Source of the DNA: Megachile rotundata | Taxonomy: Eukaryota > Arthropoda > Insecta > Hymenoptera > Megachilidae | Assembly (NCBI RefSeq): GCF_050947335.1 | Contig: NW_027473346.1 | Location: 1-64,000 of the forward strand | Direction of reading: 5' to 3' | Length of the DNA: 64,000 nucleotides | Part shown: in pieces, positions 1 through 13,765 of the stretch | Layout of the letters: the number at the start of each line of letters is the position of its first letter | How positions within the stretch are numbered: position 1 is the first letter of the stretch | Program-made: the position numbers and the translations under genes | Notes under the pieces: model-generated | Databases searched by the model: none | Seen by the model: the letters and a program-made list of their open reading frames with translations, nothing else | What the model was told of the DNA's origin: nothing

Positions 1-775
1 TCACAATCACACAATCACAATCACACAATCACAATCACACAATCACAATCACACAATCACAATCACACAATCACAATCACACAATCACAATCACACAATC
101 ACAATCACACAATCACAATCACACAATCACAATCACACAATCACAATCACACAATCACAATCACACAATCACAATCACACAATCACAATCACACAATCAC
201 AATCACACAATCACAATCACACAATCACAATCACACAATCACAATCACACAATCACAATCACACAATCACAATCACAATCACACAATCACAATCACACAA
301 TCACAAACACACAATCACAATCACACAATCACAATCACACAATCACAATAACACAATCACAATCACACAATCACAATCACACAATCACAATCACACAATC
401 ACAATCACACAATCACAATCACACAATCACAATCACACAATCACAATCACACAATCACAAGCACACAATCACAATCACACAATCACAATCACACAATCAC
501 AATCACACAATCACAATCACAGACACAATCACACAATCACAATCACACAATCACAATCACACAATCACAATCACACAATCACAATCACACAATCACAATC
601 ACACAATCACAATCACACAATCACAATCACACAATCACAATCACACAATCACATTCACACAATCGCAATCACACAATCACAATCACACAATCACAATCAC
701 AAAATCACAATCACACAATCACAATCACACAATAACAATCACACAATCACAATCACACAATCACAATCACGATCA
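1..775. repeat. A-type array with scattered variants (window opens inside it)
   Basis: Consecutive TCACAATCACACAA units run from base 1, so the left edge of the array is outside the window. Scattered single-unit variants occur: AAACAC near 305, AATAAC near 348, AAGCAC near 460, a CAGACAC interruption near 520, CATTCAC near 653 and CGCAATC near 665. G-containing units become frequent after about 765, where the array passes into a scrambled block. Confidence 0.93.
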
Positions 776-2390
776 CACAATCACAATCACACAATCACGA
801 TCACACAGTCACTCAATCACAATCCCACAATCACAATCGCACAGTCACGATCACACAATCACAATCACACAATCAGAATGACACAATCACACAGTCGCAA
901 ATCCACAATCACGATCACACAAACACGATCACGCAGTCAGGATCACACAATTACAGTAACACAGTCACACAATCACAATCACAATCACACAATCACGATC
1001 ACAAAATCACGATCGCACAATCACGATCACACAATCACACAATCACAATCCCACAATCACAATCACACAATCACGATCACAATCACACAATCACAATCAC
1101 AATCACACAATCACATTCACACAATCACAATCACACAATCACAATCACACAATCACAATCACACAATCACAATCACACAATCACAATCACACAATCACAA
1201 TCACACAATCACAATCACACAATCACAATCACGATCACACAATCACAATCACGATCACACAATCACAATCACACAATCACGATCACACAATCACGATCAC
1301 ACAATCACGATCACACAATCACGATCACACAATCACGATCACACAATCACGATCACACAATCACGATCACACAATCACGATCACACAATCACGATCACAC
1401 AATCACTCAATCACAATCCCACAATCACAATCGCACAGTCACGGTCACACAATCACAATCACACAATCAGAATGACACAACCACACAGTCACAAATCCAC
1501 AATCACGATCACACAAACACGATCACGCAGTCTGGATCACATAATCACAGTAACACAGTCACAAAATCACGATCACAATCACACAATCACGATCACAAAA
1601 TCACGATCGCACAATCACGATCACACAATCACACAATCACAATCCCACAATCACAATCACACAATCACAATAACACAATCACGATCACACAATCACAATC
1701 ACACAGTCACACAATCACAATCACACAATCACACAGTCACAATCCAACAATTGCGATCACATAATCACGATCACACAATTACGACCACACAATCACGATC
1801 ACACAATCACGATCACACAATCACGATCACACAATCACGATCACCCAATCACGATCACACAATTACGACCACACAATCACGATCACACAATCACGATCAC
1901 ACAATCACGATCACACAATCACGATCACCCAATCACGATCACACAATCACGATCACACAATCACGATCACAATCACGATCACACAAACACGATCACACAA
2001 TCCCGATCACACAATCACGATCACACAATCACGATCACGATCACACAATCACGATCACACAATCTCGATCACACAATCACAATCACACAATCCCAATAAC
2101 ACAATCACGATCACACAATCACAATCACACAGTCACACAATCACAATCACAATCACAATCACACAATCACACAGTCACAATCCCACAATTGCGATCACAC
2201 AAACACGGTCACGCAATTACGACCACACAATCAGAGTCTCACAATCACAATCACACAATCACAATCACACAATCACAATCACACAACACAATCACACAAT
2301 CACAATCACACAACCACAATCACACAATCACAATCACACAATCACAATCACACAATCACAATCACACAATCACGATCACACAATCAGGAC
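776..2390. repeat. Scrambled block, family 1, partial relative of block Y
   Basis: Mixed A and B units with diverged units in an order also seen inside block Y. AGAATGACAC followed by the AGTCAGGATC landmark lies at 875-945, and a decayed second copy (GTCTGG) lies near 1470-1540, about 600 bp on. A short pure B run lies at about 1270-1400. Several units carry CCC or AATTGCG. Forward reading is open from 878 to 2587, but only because the repeat lacks stop codons. Confidence 0.85.
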
Positions 2391-3221
2391 CACACAACCA
2401 CGATCACACAATCACAATCACACAATCACAGTCACACAATCACGATCACACAATCACGATCACACAATCACAATCCCACAGTCACAATCACACAATCACA
2501 GTCACACAATCACAATCACACAACCACAATCACACAATCACACAGTCACAATCCCACAATCACGATCACACAATCACGACCACATAGTCACGATCACACA
2601 ATCACACAATCACAATCCCACAATCACAACCACTAAATCACAGTCACACAGTCACAATCACACAATCACAATCGCTCAATCACACAGTCACAATCCCACA
2701 ATCACTATCGCACAATCACTATCACACAGTCACGATCACACAATCACGATCACACAATCACGATCACACAATCACGATCTCACAATCACACAATCACAAC
2801 CACTCAATCACAGTCACACAATCACAATCACACAATCACAATCACACAATCACCGTCACACAATCACAATCACACAATAACAATCACAATCACGATCACA
2901 CAAACACGATTACAAAATCACGATCACACAATCACGATCACAAAATCACAATCACACAGTCACACAATCACAATCACAATCACAATCACAATCACACAAT
3001 CACACAGTCACAATCCCACGATTGCGATCACACAATCGCGATCACACAGTCACGATCACACAATCGCGATCATACAATCGCGATCGCACAATCACGATCA
3101 CACAATCACGATCACACAATCACAATCACACAATCCCTATCACACAATCACGATCACTCAATCACGATCACACAATCACGATCACAAAATCACGATCACA
3201 CAATCACGATCACACAATCAC

Positions 3222-3275
3222 GATCACAATCACAATCACAATCACAATCACAATCACAATCACAATCACAATCAC
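3222..3275. repeat. Pure hexamer (TCACAA)n run
   Basis: About eight consecutive TCACAA hexamers without the alternating octamer, flanked by a B unit on the left and normal A units on the right. The same run occurs at the equivalent place in block X copy 2 (about 18,619-18,672). This shows that hexamer and octamer can be amplified separately as modules. Confidence 0.88.
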
Positions 3276-3341
3276 ACAATCACAATCACACAATCACATT
3301 CACACAATCACAATCACACAATCACAAGCACAATCACACAA

Positions 3342-4167
3342 TCACAATCACACAATCACAATCACACAATCACAATCACACAATCACAATCACACAATCA
3401 CAATCACACAATCACAATCACACAATCACAATCACACAATCACAATCACACAATCACAATCACACAATCACAATCACACAATCACAATCACACAATCACA
3501 ATCACACAATCACAATCACACAATCACAATCACACAATCACAATCACACAATCACAATCACACAATCACAATCACACAATCACAATCACACAATCACAAT
3601 CACACAATCACAATCACACAATCACAATCACACAATCACAATCACACAATCACAATCACACAATCACAATCACACAATCACAATCACACAATCACAATCA
3701 CACAATCACAATCACACAATCACAATCACACAATCACAATCACACAATCACAATCACACAATCACAATCACACAATCACAATCACACAATCACAATCACA
3801 CAATCACAATCACACAATCACAATCACACAATCACAATCACACAATCACAATCACACAATCACAATCACACAATCACAATCACACAATCACAATCACACA
3901 ATCACAATCACACAATCACAATCACACAATCACAATCACACAATCACAATCACACAATCACAATCACACAATCACAATCACACAATCACAATCACACAAT
4001 CACAATCACACAATCACAATCACACAATCACAATCACACAATCACAATCACACAATCACAATCACACAATAACAATCACACAATCACAATCACACAATCA
4101 CAATCACACAATCACAATCACACAATCACAATCACACAATCACAATCACACAATCACAATCACACAA
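3342..4167. repeat. A array, 59 units (block X copy 1)
   Basis: 52 apparently perfect TCACAATCACACAA units (3342-4069) are followed by one TAACAATCACACAA unit, then six perfect units, then a second TAACAA unit at 4168. The spans divide exactly by 14. The corresponding array in copy 2 (18739-19732) has 71 units and lacks the internal TAACAA unit, so copy number changed after the block was duplicated. The TAA in these variant units is what closes the forward reading frame near 4170. Confidence 0.92.
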
Positions 4168-4501
4168 TAACAATCACACAATCACAATCACACAATCACA
4201 ATCACACAATCACAGTCACACAATCACGATCACACAATCACGATCACACAATCGCAATCCCACAATCACAATCACACAATCACAGTCACACAATCACAAT
4301 CACACAACCACAATCACACAATCACACAGTCACAATCCCACAATCACGATCACACAATCACGACCACATAGTCACGATCACACAATCACAGAATCACACA
4401 ATCACAATCCCACAATCAGAACCACTCAATCACAGTCACACAACCACAATCACACAATCACAATCACACAATAACACAGTCACAAACCCACGATCACGCC
4501 A

Positions 4502-6712
4502 TCACAATCACACAATCACAATCACACAATCACAATCACACAATCACAATCACACAATCACAATCACACAATCACAATCACACAATCACAATCACACAAT
4601 CACAATCACACAATCACAATCACACAATCACAATCACACAATCACAATCACACAATCACAATCACACAATCACAATCACACAATCACAATCACACAATCA
4701 CAATCACACAATCACAATCACACAATCACAATCACACAATCAAATCACACAATCACAATCACACAATCACAATCACACAATCACAATCACACAATCACAA
4801 TCACACAATCACAATCACACAATCACAAACACAACAACACAATCACACAATCACAATAACACAATCACAATCACACAATCACAATCACACAATCACAATC
4901 ACACAATCACAATCACACAATCACAATCACACAATCACAATCACACAATCACAATCACACAATCACAACACACAACACAATCACACAATCACAATCACAC
5001 AATCACAATCACACAATCACAATCACACAATCACAACACACAATCACAATCACACAATCACAATCACACAATCACAATCACACAATCACAATCACACAAT
5101 CACAATCACACAATCACAATCACACAATCACAATCACACAATCACAATCACACAATCACAATCACACAATCACAATCACACAATCACAATCACACAATCA
5201 CAATCACACAATCACAATCACACAATCACACACACAACCAATCCCACAACACAATCACACAACACAATCACACAACACAATCACACAATCACAATCACAC
5301 AATCACAATCACACAATCACAATCACACAATCACAATCACACAATCACAATCACACAATCACAATCACACAATCACAATCACACAATCACAATCACACAA
5401 TCACAATCACACAATCACAATCACACAATCACAATCACACAATCACAATCACACAATCACAATCACACAATCACAATCACACAATCACAATCACACAATC
5501 ACAATCACACAATCACAATCACACAATCACAATCACACAATCACAATCACACAATCACAATCACACAATCACAATCACACAATCACAATCACACAATCAC
5601 AATCACACAATCACAATCACACAATCACAATCACACAATCACAATCACACAATCACAATCACACAATCACAATCACACAATCACAATCACACAATCACAA
5701 TCACACAATCACAATCACACAATCACAATCACACAATCACAATCACACAATCACAATCACACAATCACAATCACACAATCACAATCACACAATCACAATC
5801 ACACAATCACAATCACACAATCACAATCACACAATCACAATCACACAATCACAATCACACAATCACAATCACACAATCACAATCACACAATCACAATCAC
5901 ACAATCACAATCACACAATCACAATCACACAATCACAATCACACAATCACAATCACACAATCACAATCACACAATCACAATCACACAATCACAATCACAC
6001 AATCACAATCACACAATCACAATCACACAATCACAATCACACAATCACAATCACACAATCACAATCACACAATCACAATCACACAATCACAATCACACAA
6101 TCACAATCACACAATCACACAATCACACAATCACACAATCACAATCACACAATCACAATCACACAATCACAATCACACAATCACAATCACACAATCACAA
6201 TCACACAATCACAATCACACAATCACAATCACACAATCACAATCACACAATCACAATCACACAATCACAATCACACAATCACAATCACACAATCACAATC
6301 ACACAATCACAATCACACAATCACAATCACACAATCACAATCACACAATCACAATCACACAATCACTCTCACACAATCACTCTCACAAAATCACAATCAC
6401 ACAATCACAATCACACAATCACAATCACACAATCACAATCACACAATCACAATCACACAATCACAATCACACAATCACAATCACACAATCACAATCACAC
6501 AATCACAATCACACAATCACAATCACACAATCACAATCACACAATCACAATCACACAATCACAATCACACAATCACAATCACACAATCACAATCACACAA
6601 TCACAATCACACAATCACAATCACACAATCACAATCACACAATCACAATCACACAATCACAATCACACAATCACAATCACACAATCACAATCACACAATC
6701 ACAATCACACAA
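4502..6712. repeat. A array with an irregular zone
   Basis: 17 perfect units (4502-4739) are followed by a zone from 4740 to about 5285 with base-scale indels that break the 14-bp phase: TCAAATC at 4740, ACAACAACAC near 4830, ACAACACAC near 4970 and 5035, and a degenerate patch at 5225-5285. Regular A units then continue to 6712, with an octamer-only run near 6110-6140 and two TCACTCTCAC units near 6365-6385. Off-phase indels are otherwise almost absent from the window. Confidence 0.9.
6107..6145. repeat. Pure octamer (TCACACAA)n run
   Basis: About four consecutive TCACACAA octamers without an intervening hexamer. This is the counterpart of the hexamer-only runs elsewhere. A shorter octamer triplet lies near 27,860. 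Confidence 0.85.
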
Positions 6713-7594
6713 TCACGATCACACAATCACGATCACACAATCACGATCACACAATCACGATCACACAATCACGATCACACAATCACGATCACACAATCAC
6801 GATCAGACAGTCACGATCACACAGTCACGATCACACAGTCACGATCACACAGTCACGATCACACAGTCACGATCACACAGTCACGATCACACAGTCACGA
6901 TCACACAGTCACGATCACACAGTCACGATCACACAGTCACGATCACACAGTCACGATCACACAGTCACGATCACACAGTCACGATCACACAGTCACGATC
7001 ACACAGTCACGATCACACAGTCACGATTACACAGTCACGATCACACAGTCACGATCACACAGTCACGATCACACAGTCACGATCACACAGTCACGATCAC
7101 ACAGTCACGATCACACAGTCACGATCACACAGTCACGATCACACAGTCACGATCACACAGTCACGATCACACAGTCACGATCACACAGTCACGATCACAC
7201 AGTCACGATCACACAATCACGATCACACAATCACGATCACACAATCACGATCACACAATCACGATCACACAATCACGATCACACAATCACGATCACACAA
7301 TCACGATCACACAATCACGATCACACAATCACGATCACACAATCACGATCACACAATCACGATCACACAATCACGATCACACAATCACGATCACACAATC
7401 ACGATCACACAATCACGATCACACAATCACGATCACACAATCACGATCACACAATCACGATCACACAATCACGATCACACAATCACGATCACACAATCAC
7501 GATCACACAATCACGATCACACAATCACGATCACACAATCACGATCACACAATCACGATCACACAATCACGATCACACAATCACGATCACACAA
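6713..7594. repeat. Nested B-C-B variant array, copy 1
   Basis: Three homogeneous domains follow one another in register: six B units TCACGATCACACAA (6713-6796), one C-like unit with CAGACAG (6797-6810), 28 C units TCACGATCACACAG (6811-7202, one carrying GATTAC at 7021), then 28 B units (7203-7594). Every unit carries a CpG and a GATC site. The second copy at 12.86-13.77 kb has the same order but 1, 37 and 27 units. The array ends at a TCACTATCACAAAA unit that opens block Y. Confidence 0.95.
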
Positions 7595-10500
7595 TCACTA
7601 TCACAAAATCACGATCATACAATCACGATCACACAATCACGATCACACAATCACACTCACACAATCACAATCACACAATCACAATCACACAATCACAATC
7701 ACACAATCACAATCACACAATCACAGTTACACAATCACAATCACACAATCACAATCGCTCAATCACAATCACAAAATCACAATCACGATCACACAATCAC
7801 TATCACACAATCACGATCACACAATCACACAATCACAATTCCACAATCACAATCACACAATCACAGTCACACAATCACAGTTACACAATCACAATCACAC
7901 AATCACAATCACACAATCACACAATCCCGATCACACAATCACGATCACACAATCACGATCACACAATCACGACCACACAATCACAATCACACAATCACAA
8001 TCACACAATCACAATCACACAATCACAATCACACAATCACAATCACACAATCACAATCACACAATCACAATCACGATCACACAATCACAATCACGATCAC
8101 ACAATCACAATCACACAATCACGATCACACAATCACGATCACACAATCACTCAATCACAATCCCACAATCACAATCGCACAGTCACGATCACACAATCAC
8201 AATCACACAGTCGCAAATCCACAATCATGGTCACACAAACACGATCACGCAGTCAGGATCACACAATCACAGTAACACAGTCACACAATCACAATCACAA
8301 TCACACAATCACGATCACAAAATCACGATCGCACAATCACGATCACACTATCACACAATCACAATCGCACAATCACAATCACACAATCACAATCACACAA
8401 TCGCATTCACACAATCACAATCACACAATCACAATCACACAATCACAATCACACAATCACAATCACGATCACACAATCACAATCACACAATCACGATCAC
8501 ACAATCACTATCACAAAATCACGATCATACAATCACGATCACACAATCACGATCACACAATCACACTCACACAATCACAATCACACAATCACAATCACAC
8601 AATCACAATCACACAATCACAATCACACAATCACAATCACACAATCACAATCACACAATCACAGTTACACAATCACAATCACACAATCACAATCGCACAA
8701 TCACAATCACAAAATCACAATCACAATATCACAATCACGATCACACAATCACTATCACACAATCACGATCACACAATCACACAATCACAATTCCACAATC
8801 ACAATCACACAATCACAGTCACACAATCACAATCACACAATCACAATCACACAATCAAACAGTCACAATCCCACAATCACGACCACACAGTCACGATCAC
8901 ACAATCACAATCACACAATCACACAGTCACAATCACGATCACACAAACACAATAACACAATTACAACCACACAATCACAATCACACAATCACACTATCAC
9001 AATCCCACAATCACAATCACACAATCACAGTCACACAATCACGATCACACAATCACAATCACACAGTCACACAATCACAATCACAATCACAATCACACAA
9101 TCACATTCACACAATCACAATCACACAATCACAATCACACAATCACAATCACACAATCACAATCACACAATCACAATCACACAGTCACAATCACACAATC
9201 ACAATCACACAATCACAATCACGATCACACAATCACAATCACGATCACACAATCACAATCACACAATCACGATCACACAATCACGATCACACAATCACGA
9301 TCACACAATCACGATCACACAATCACTCAATCACAATCCCACAATCACAATCGCACAGTCACGGTCACACAATCACAATCACACAATCAGAATGACACAA
9401 TCACACAGTCACAAATCCACAATCACGCTCACACAAACACGATCACGCAGTCAGGATCACACAATCACAGTAACACAGTCACACAATCACAATCACAATC
9501 ACACAATCACGATCACAAAATCACGATCGCACAATTACGATCACACAATCACACAATCACAATCGCACAATCACAATCACACAATCACAATCACACAATC
9601 GCATTCACACAATCACAATCACACAATCACAATCACACAATCACAATCACACAATCACAATCACACAATCACAATAACACAATCACAATCACACAATCAC
9701 ACAATCACGATCACACAATCACGATCACACAATCACGATCACACAATCACAATCACACAATCACAATAACACAATCACAATCACACAATCACACAATCAC
9801 GATCACACAATCACGATCACACAATCACGATCACACAATCACGATCACACAATCACAATCACACAGTCGCACAATCACAATCACAATCACAATCACAATC
9901 ACAATCACAATTACAATCACAATCACACAATCGAAAATCACACAATCACCGTCACACAATCACAATCACAATCACGATCACACAAACACGATTACAAAAT
10001 CGCGATCACACAATCACGATCACACCATCACGATCACACAATCACGATCACACAATCACAATCACACAGTCGCACAATCACAATCACAATCACAATCACA
10101 ATCACAATCACAATTACAATCACAATCACACAATCACAATCACACAATCACCGTCACACAATCACAATCACAATCACGATCACACAAACACGATTACAAA
10201 ATCACGATCACACAATCACGATCACACAATCACGATCACAAAATCACGATCTCACAATCACACAATCACAATCCCACAATCACAGTCACACAGTCACACA
10301 ATCACAATCACACGATCACGACCACACAATCACACAATCTCACAGTCACAAACCCACAATCACGATCACACAAACACGATCACACAGTCACGATAACGCA
10401 ATCACAATCACACAATCACAATCACACAATCACAATCACACAATCACAATCACGATCACACAATCACAATCACGATCACACAATCACAATCACACAATCA

Positions 10501-11539
10501 CGGTCACACAATCACGATCACACAATCACGATCACACAATCACGATCACACAATCACTCAATCACAATCCCACAATCACAATCGCAGAGTCACGGTCACA
10601 CAATCACAATCACACAATCAGAATGACACAATCACACAGTCACAAATCCACAATCACGATCACACAAACACGATCACGCAGTCAGGATCACACAATCACA
10701 GTAACACAGTCACAAAATCACGATCACAATCACACAATCACGATCACAAAATCACGATCGCACAATCACGATCACACAATCACACAATCACAATCCCACC
10801 ATCACAATCACACAATCACAATAACATAATCACGATCACACAATCACAATCGCACAGTCACACAATCACAATCACACAAACACACAGTCACAATCCAACA
10901 ATTGCGATCACATAATAACGATCACACAATTACGATCACACAATCACGATCACACAATCACGATCACACAATCACGATCACACAATCACTATCACACAAT
11001 CACTATCACACAATCACGATCATACAATCACGATCACACAATCACGATCACACAATCACACTCACACAATCACAATCACACAATCACAATCACACAATCA
11101 CAATCACACAATCACAATCACACAATCACAATCACACAATCACAATCACACAGTCACAGTTACACAATCACAATCACACAATCACAATCGCACAATCACA
11201 ATCACACAATCACAATCACGATCACACAATCACGATCACACAATCACGATCACACAATCACGATCACACAATCACGATCACACAATCACGATCACACAAT
11301 CACACAATCACAATTCCACAATCACAATCACACAATCACAGTCACACAATCACAATCACACAACCACAATCACACAATCAAACAGTCACAATCCCACAAT
11401 CACGATCACACAATCACGACCACACAGTCACGATCACACAATCACAATCACACAATCACACAGTCACAATCACGATCACACAAACACAATAACACAATCA
11501 CAACCACACAATCACAATCACACATTCACAGTCACACAA
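7595..11539. repeat. Block Y, copy 1 (family 1), with a ~1.2 kb internal period
   Basis: A scrambled block duplicated at 13.77-17.66 kb with offsets of 6,171, 6,165 and then 6,151 bp from left to right. Inside it the landmark GTCAGGATC recurs at 8252, 9450 and 10681, spacings of 1,198 and 1,231 bp, giving an intermediate HOR period of about 1.2 kb. It also holds hexamer-only runs near 9885-9920 and 10080-10115. Forward frames at 8227, 9392, 10623 and 10902 start at mutated units and end at AATAAC or ATAATC units. They are not genes. Confidence 0.9.
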
Positions 11540-12855
11540 TCACAATCACACAATCACAATCACACAATCACAATCACACAATCACAATCACACAATCACA
11601 ATCACACAATCACAATCACACAATCACAATCACACAATCACAATCACACAATCACAATCACAAATCACACAATCACAATCACACAATCACAATCACACAA
11701 TCCCAATCACACAATCACCACAATCACACAATCACAATCACACAATCACAATCACACAATCACAATCACACAATCACAATCACACAATCACAATCACACA
11801 ATCACAATCACACAATCACAATCACACAATCACAATCACACAATCACAATCACACAATCACAATCACACAATCACAATCACACAATCACAATCACACAAT
11901 CACAATCACACAATCACAATCACACAATCACAATCACACAATCACAATCACACAATCACAATCACACAATCACAATCACACAATCACAATCACACAATCA
12001 CAATCACAATCACAATCACAATCACACAATCACAATCACACAATCACAATCACACAATCACAATCACACAATCACAATCACACAATCACAATCACACAAT
12101 CACAATCACACAATCACAATCACACAATCACAATCACACAATCACAATCACACAATCACAATCACACAATCACAATCACACAATCACAATCACACAATCA
12201 CAATCACACAATCACAATCACACAATCACAATCACACAATCACAATCACACAATCACAATCACACAATCACAATCACACAATCACAATCACACAATCACA
12301 ATCACACAATCACAATCACACAATCACAATCACACAATCACAATCACACAATCACAATCACACAATCACAATCACACAATCACAATCACACAATCACAAT
12401 CACACAATCACAATCACACAATCACAATCACACAATCACAATCACACAATCACAATCACACAATCACAATCACACAATCACAATCACACAATCACAATCA
12501 CACAATCACAATCACACAATCACAATCACACAATCACAATCACACAATCACAATCACACAATCACAATCACACAATCACAATCACACAATCACAATCACA
12601 CAATCACAATCACACAATCACAATCACACAATCACAATCACACAATCACAATCACACAATCACAATCACACAATCACAATCACACAATCACAATCACACA
12701 ATCACAATCACACAATCACAATCACACAATCACAATCACACAATCACAATCACACAATCACAATCACACAATCACAATCACACAATCACAATCACACAAT
12801 CACAATCACACAATCACAATCACACAATCACAATCACACAATCACAATCACACAA
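11540..12855. repeat. A array between the two block Y copies
   Basis: Eight perfect units (11540-11651) are followed by an off-phase patch at about 11660-11735 (CACAAATCAC, a CCC unit and ATCACCACAATC). Regular A units then run to 12855, with a short hexamer-only run near 12000-12022. The same left flank in block Y copy 2 is followed by an array of only 11 units (17663-17816). Confidence 0.92.
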
Positions 12856-13765
12856 TCACGATCACACAATCACGATCACACAGTCACGATCACACAGTCA
12901 CGATCACACAGTCACGATCACACAGTCACGATCACACAGTCACGATCACACAGTCACGATCACACAGTCACGATCACACAGTCACGATCACACAGTCACG
13001 ATCACACAGTCACGATCACACAGTCACGATCACACAGTCACGATCACACAGTCACGATCACACAGTCACGATCACACAGTCACGATCACACAGTCACGAT
13101 CACACAGTCACGATCACACAGTCACGATCACACAGTCACGATCACACAGTCACGATCACACAGTCACGATCACACAGTCACGATCACACAGTCACGATCA
13201 CACAGTCACGATCACACAGTCACGATCACACAGTCACGATCACACAGTCACGATCACACAGTCACGATCACACAGTCACGATCACACAGTCACGATCACA
13301 CAGTCACGATCACACAGTCACGATCACACAGTCACGATCACACAGTCACGATCACACAGTCACGATCACACAGTCACGATCACACAGTCACGATCACACA
13401 ATCACGATCACACAATCACGATCACACAATCACGATCACACAATCACGATCACACAATCACGATCACACAATCACGATCACACAATCACGATCACACAAT
13501 CACGATCACACAATCACGATCACACAATCACGATCACACAATCACGATCACACAATCACGATCACACAATCACGATCACACAATCACGATCACACAATCA
13601 CGATCACACAATCACGATCACACAATCACGATCACACAATCACGATCACACAATCACGATCACACAATCACGATCACACAATCACGATCACACAATCACG
13701 ATCACACAATCACGATCACACAATCACGATCACACAATCACGATCACACAATCACGATCACACAA
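12856..13765. repeat. Nested B-C-B variant array, copy 2
   Basis: One B unit (12856-12869), 37 apparently perfect C units TCACGATCACACAG (12870-13387) and 27 B units (13388-13765), all exact multiples of 14. It corresponds to 6713-7594 but has nine more C units and no GATTAC or CAGACAG variants. It precedes block Y copy 2 in the same way. Confidence 0.95.

Larger units (their letters stand above)
2391..4501. repeat. Block X, copy 1 (family 1)
   Basis: This ordered series of diverged units reappears at about 17.82-20.07 kb. Shared landmarks in the same order are CGACCACATAGTCACG (2577 here), AACCACTAAATC, CACTATCGCAC, the CACGATTGCGATC cluster at about 3016, a run of pure hexamers, an internal A array and CACAAACCCACGATCACGCC at the right end. 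The offset is 15,419 bp at the left and 15,397 bp near 3020. Small unit-scale indels therefore separate the copies. One is a loss in copy 2 of sequence lying near 2660-2700 here. Confidence 0.9.
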
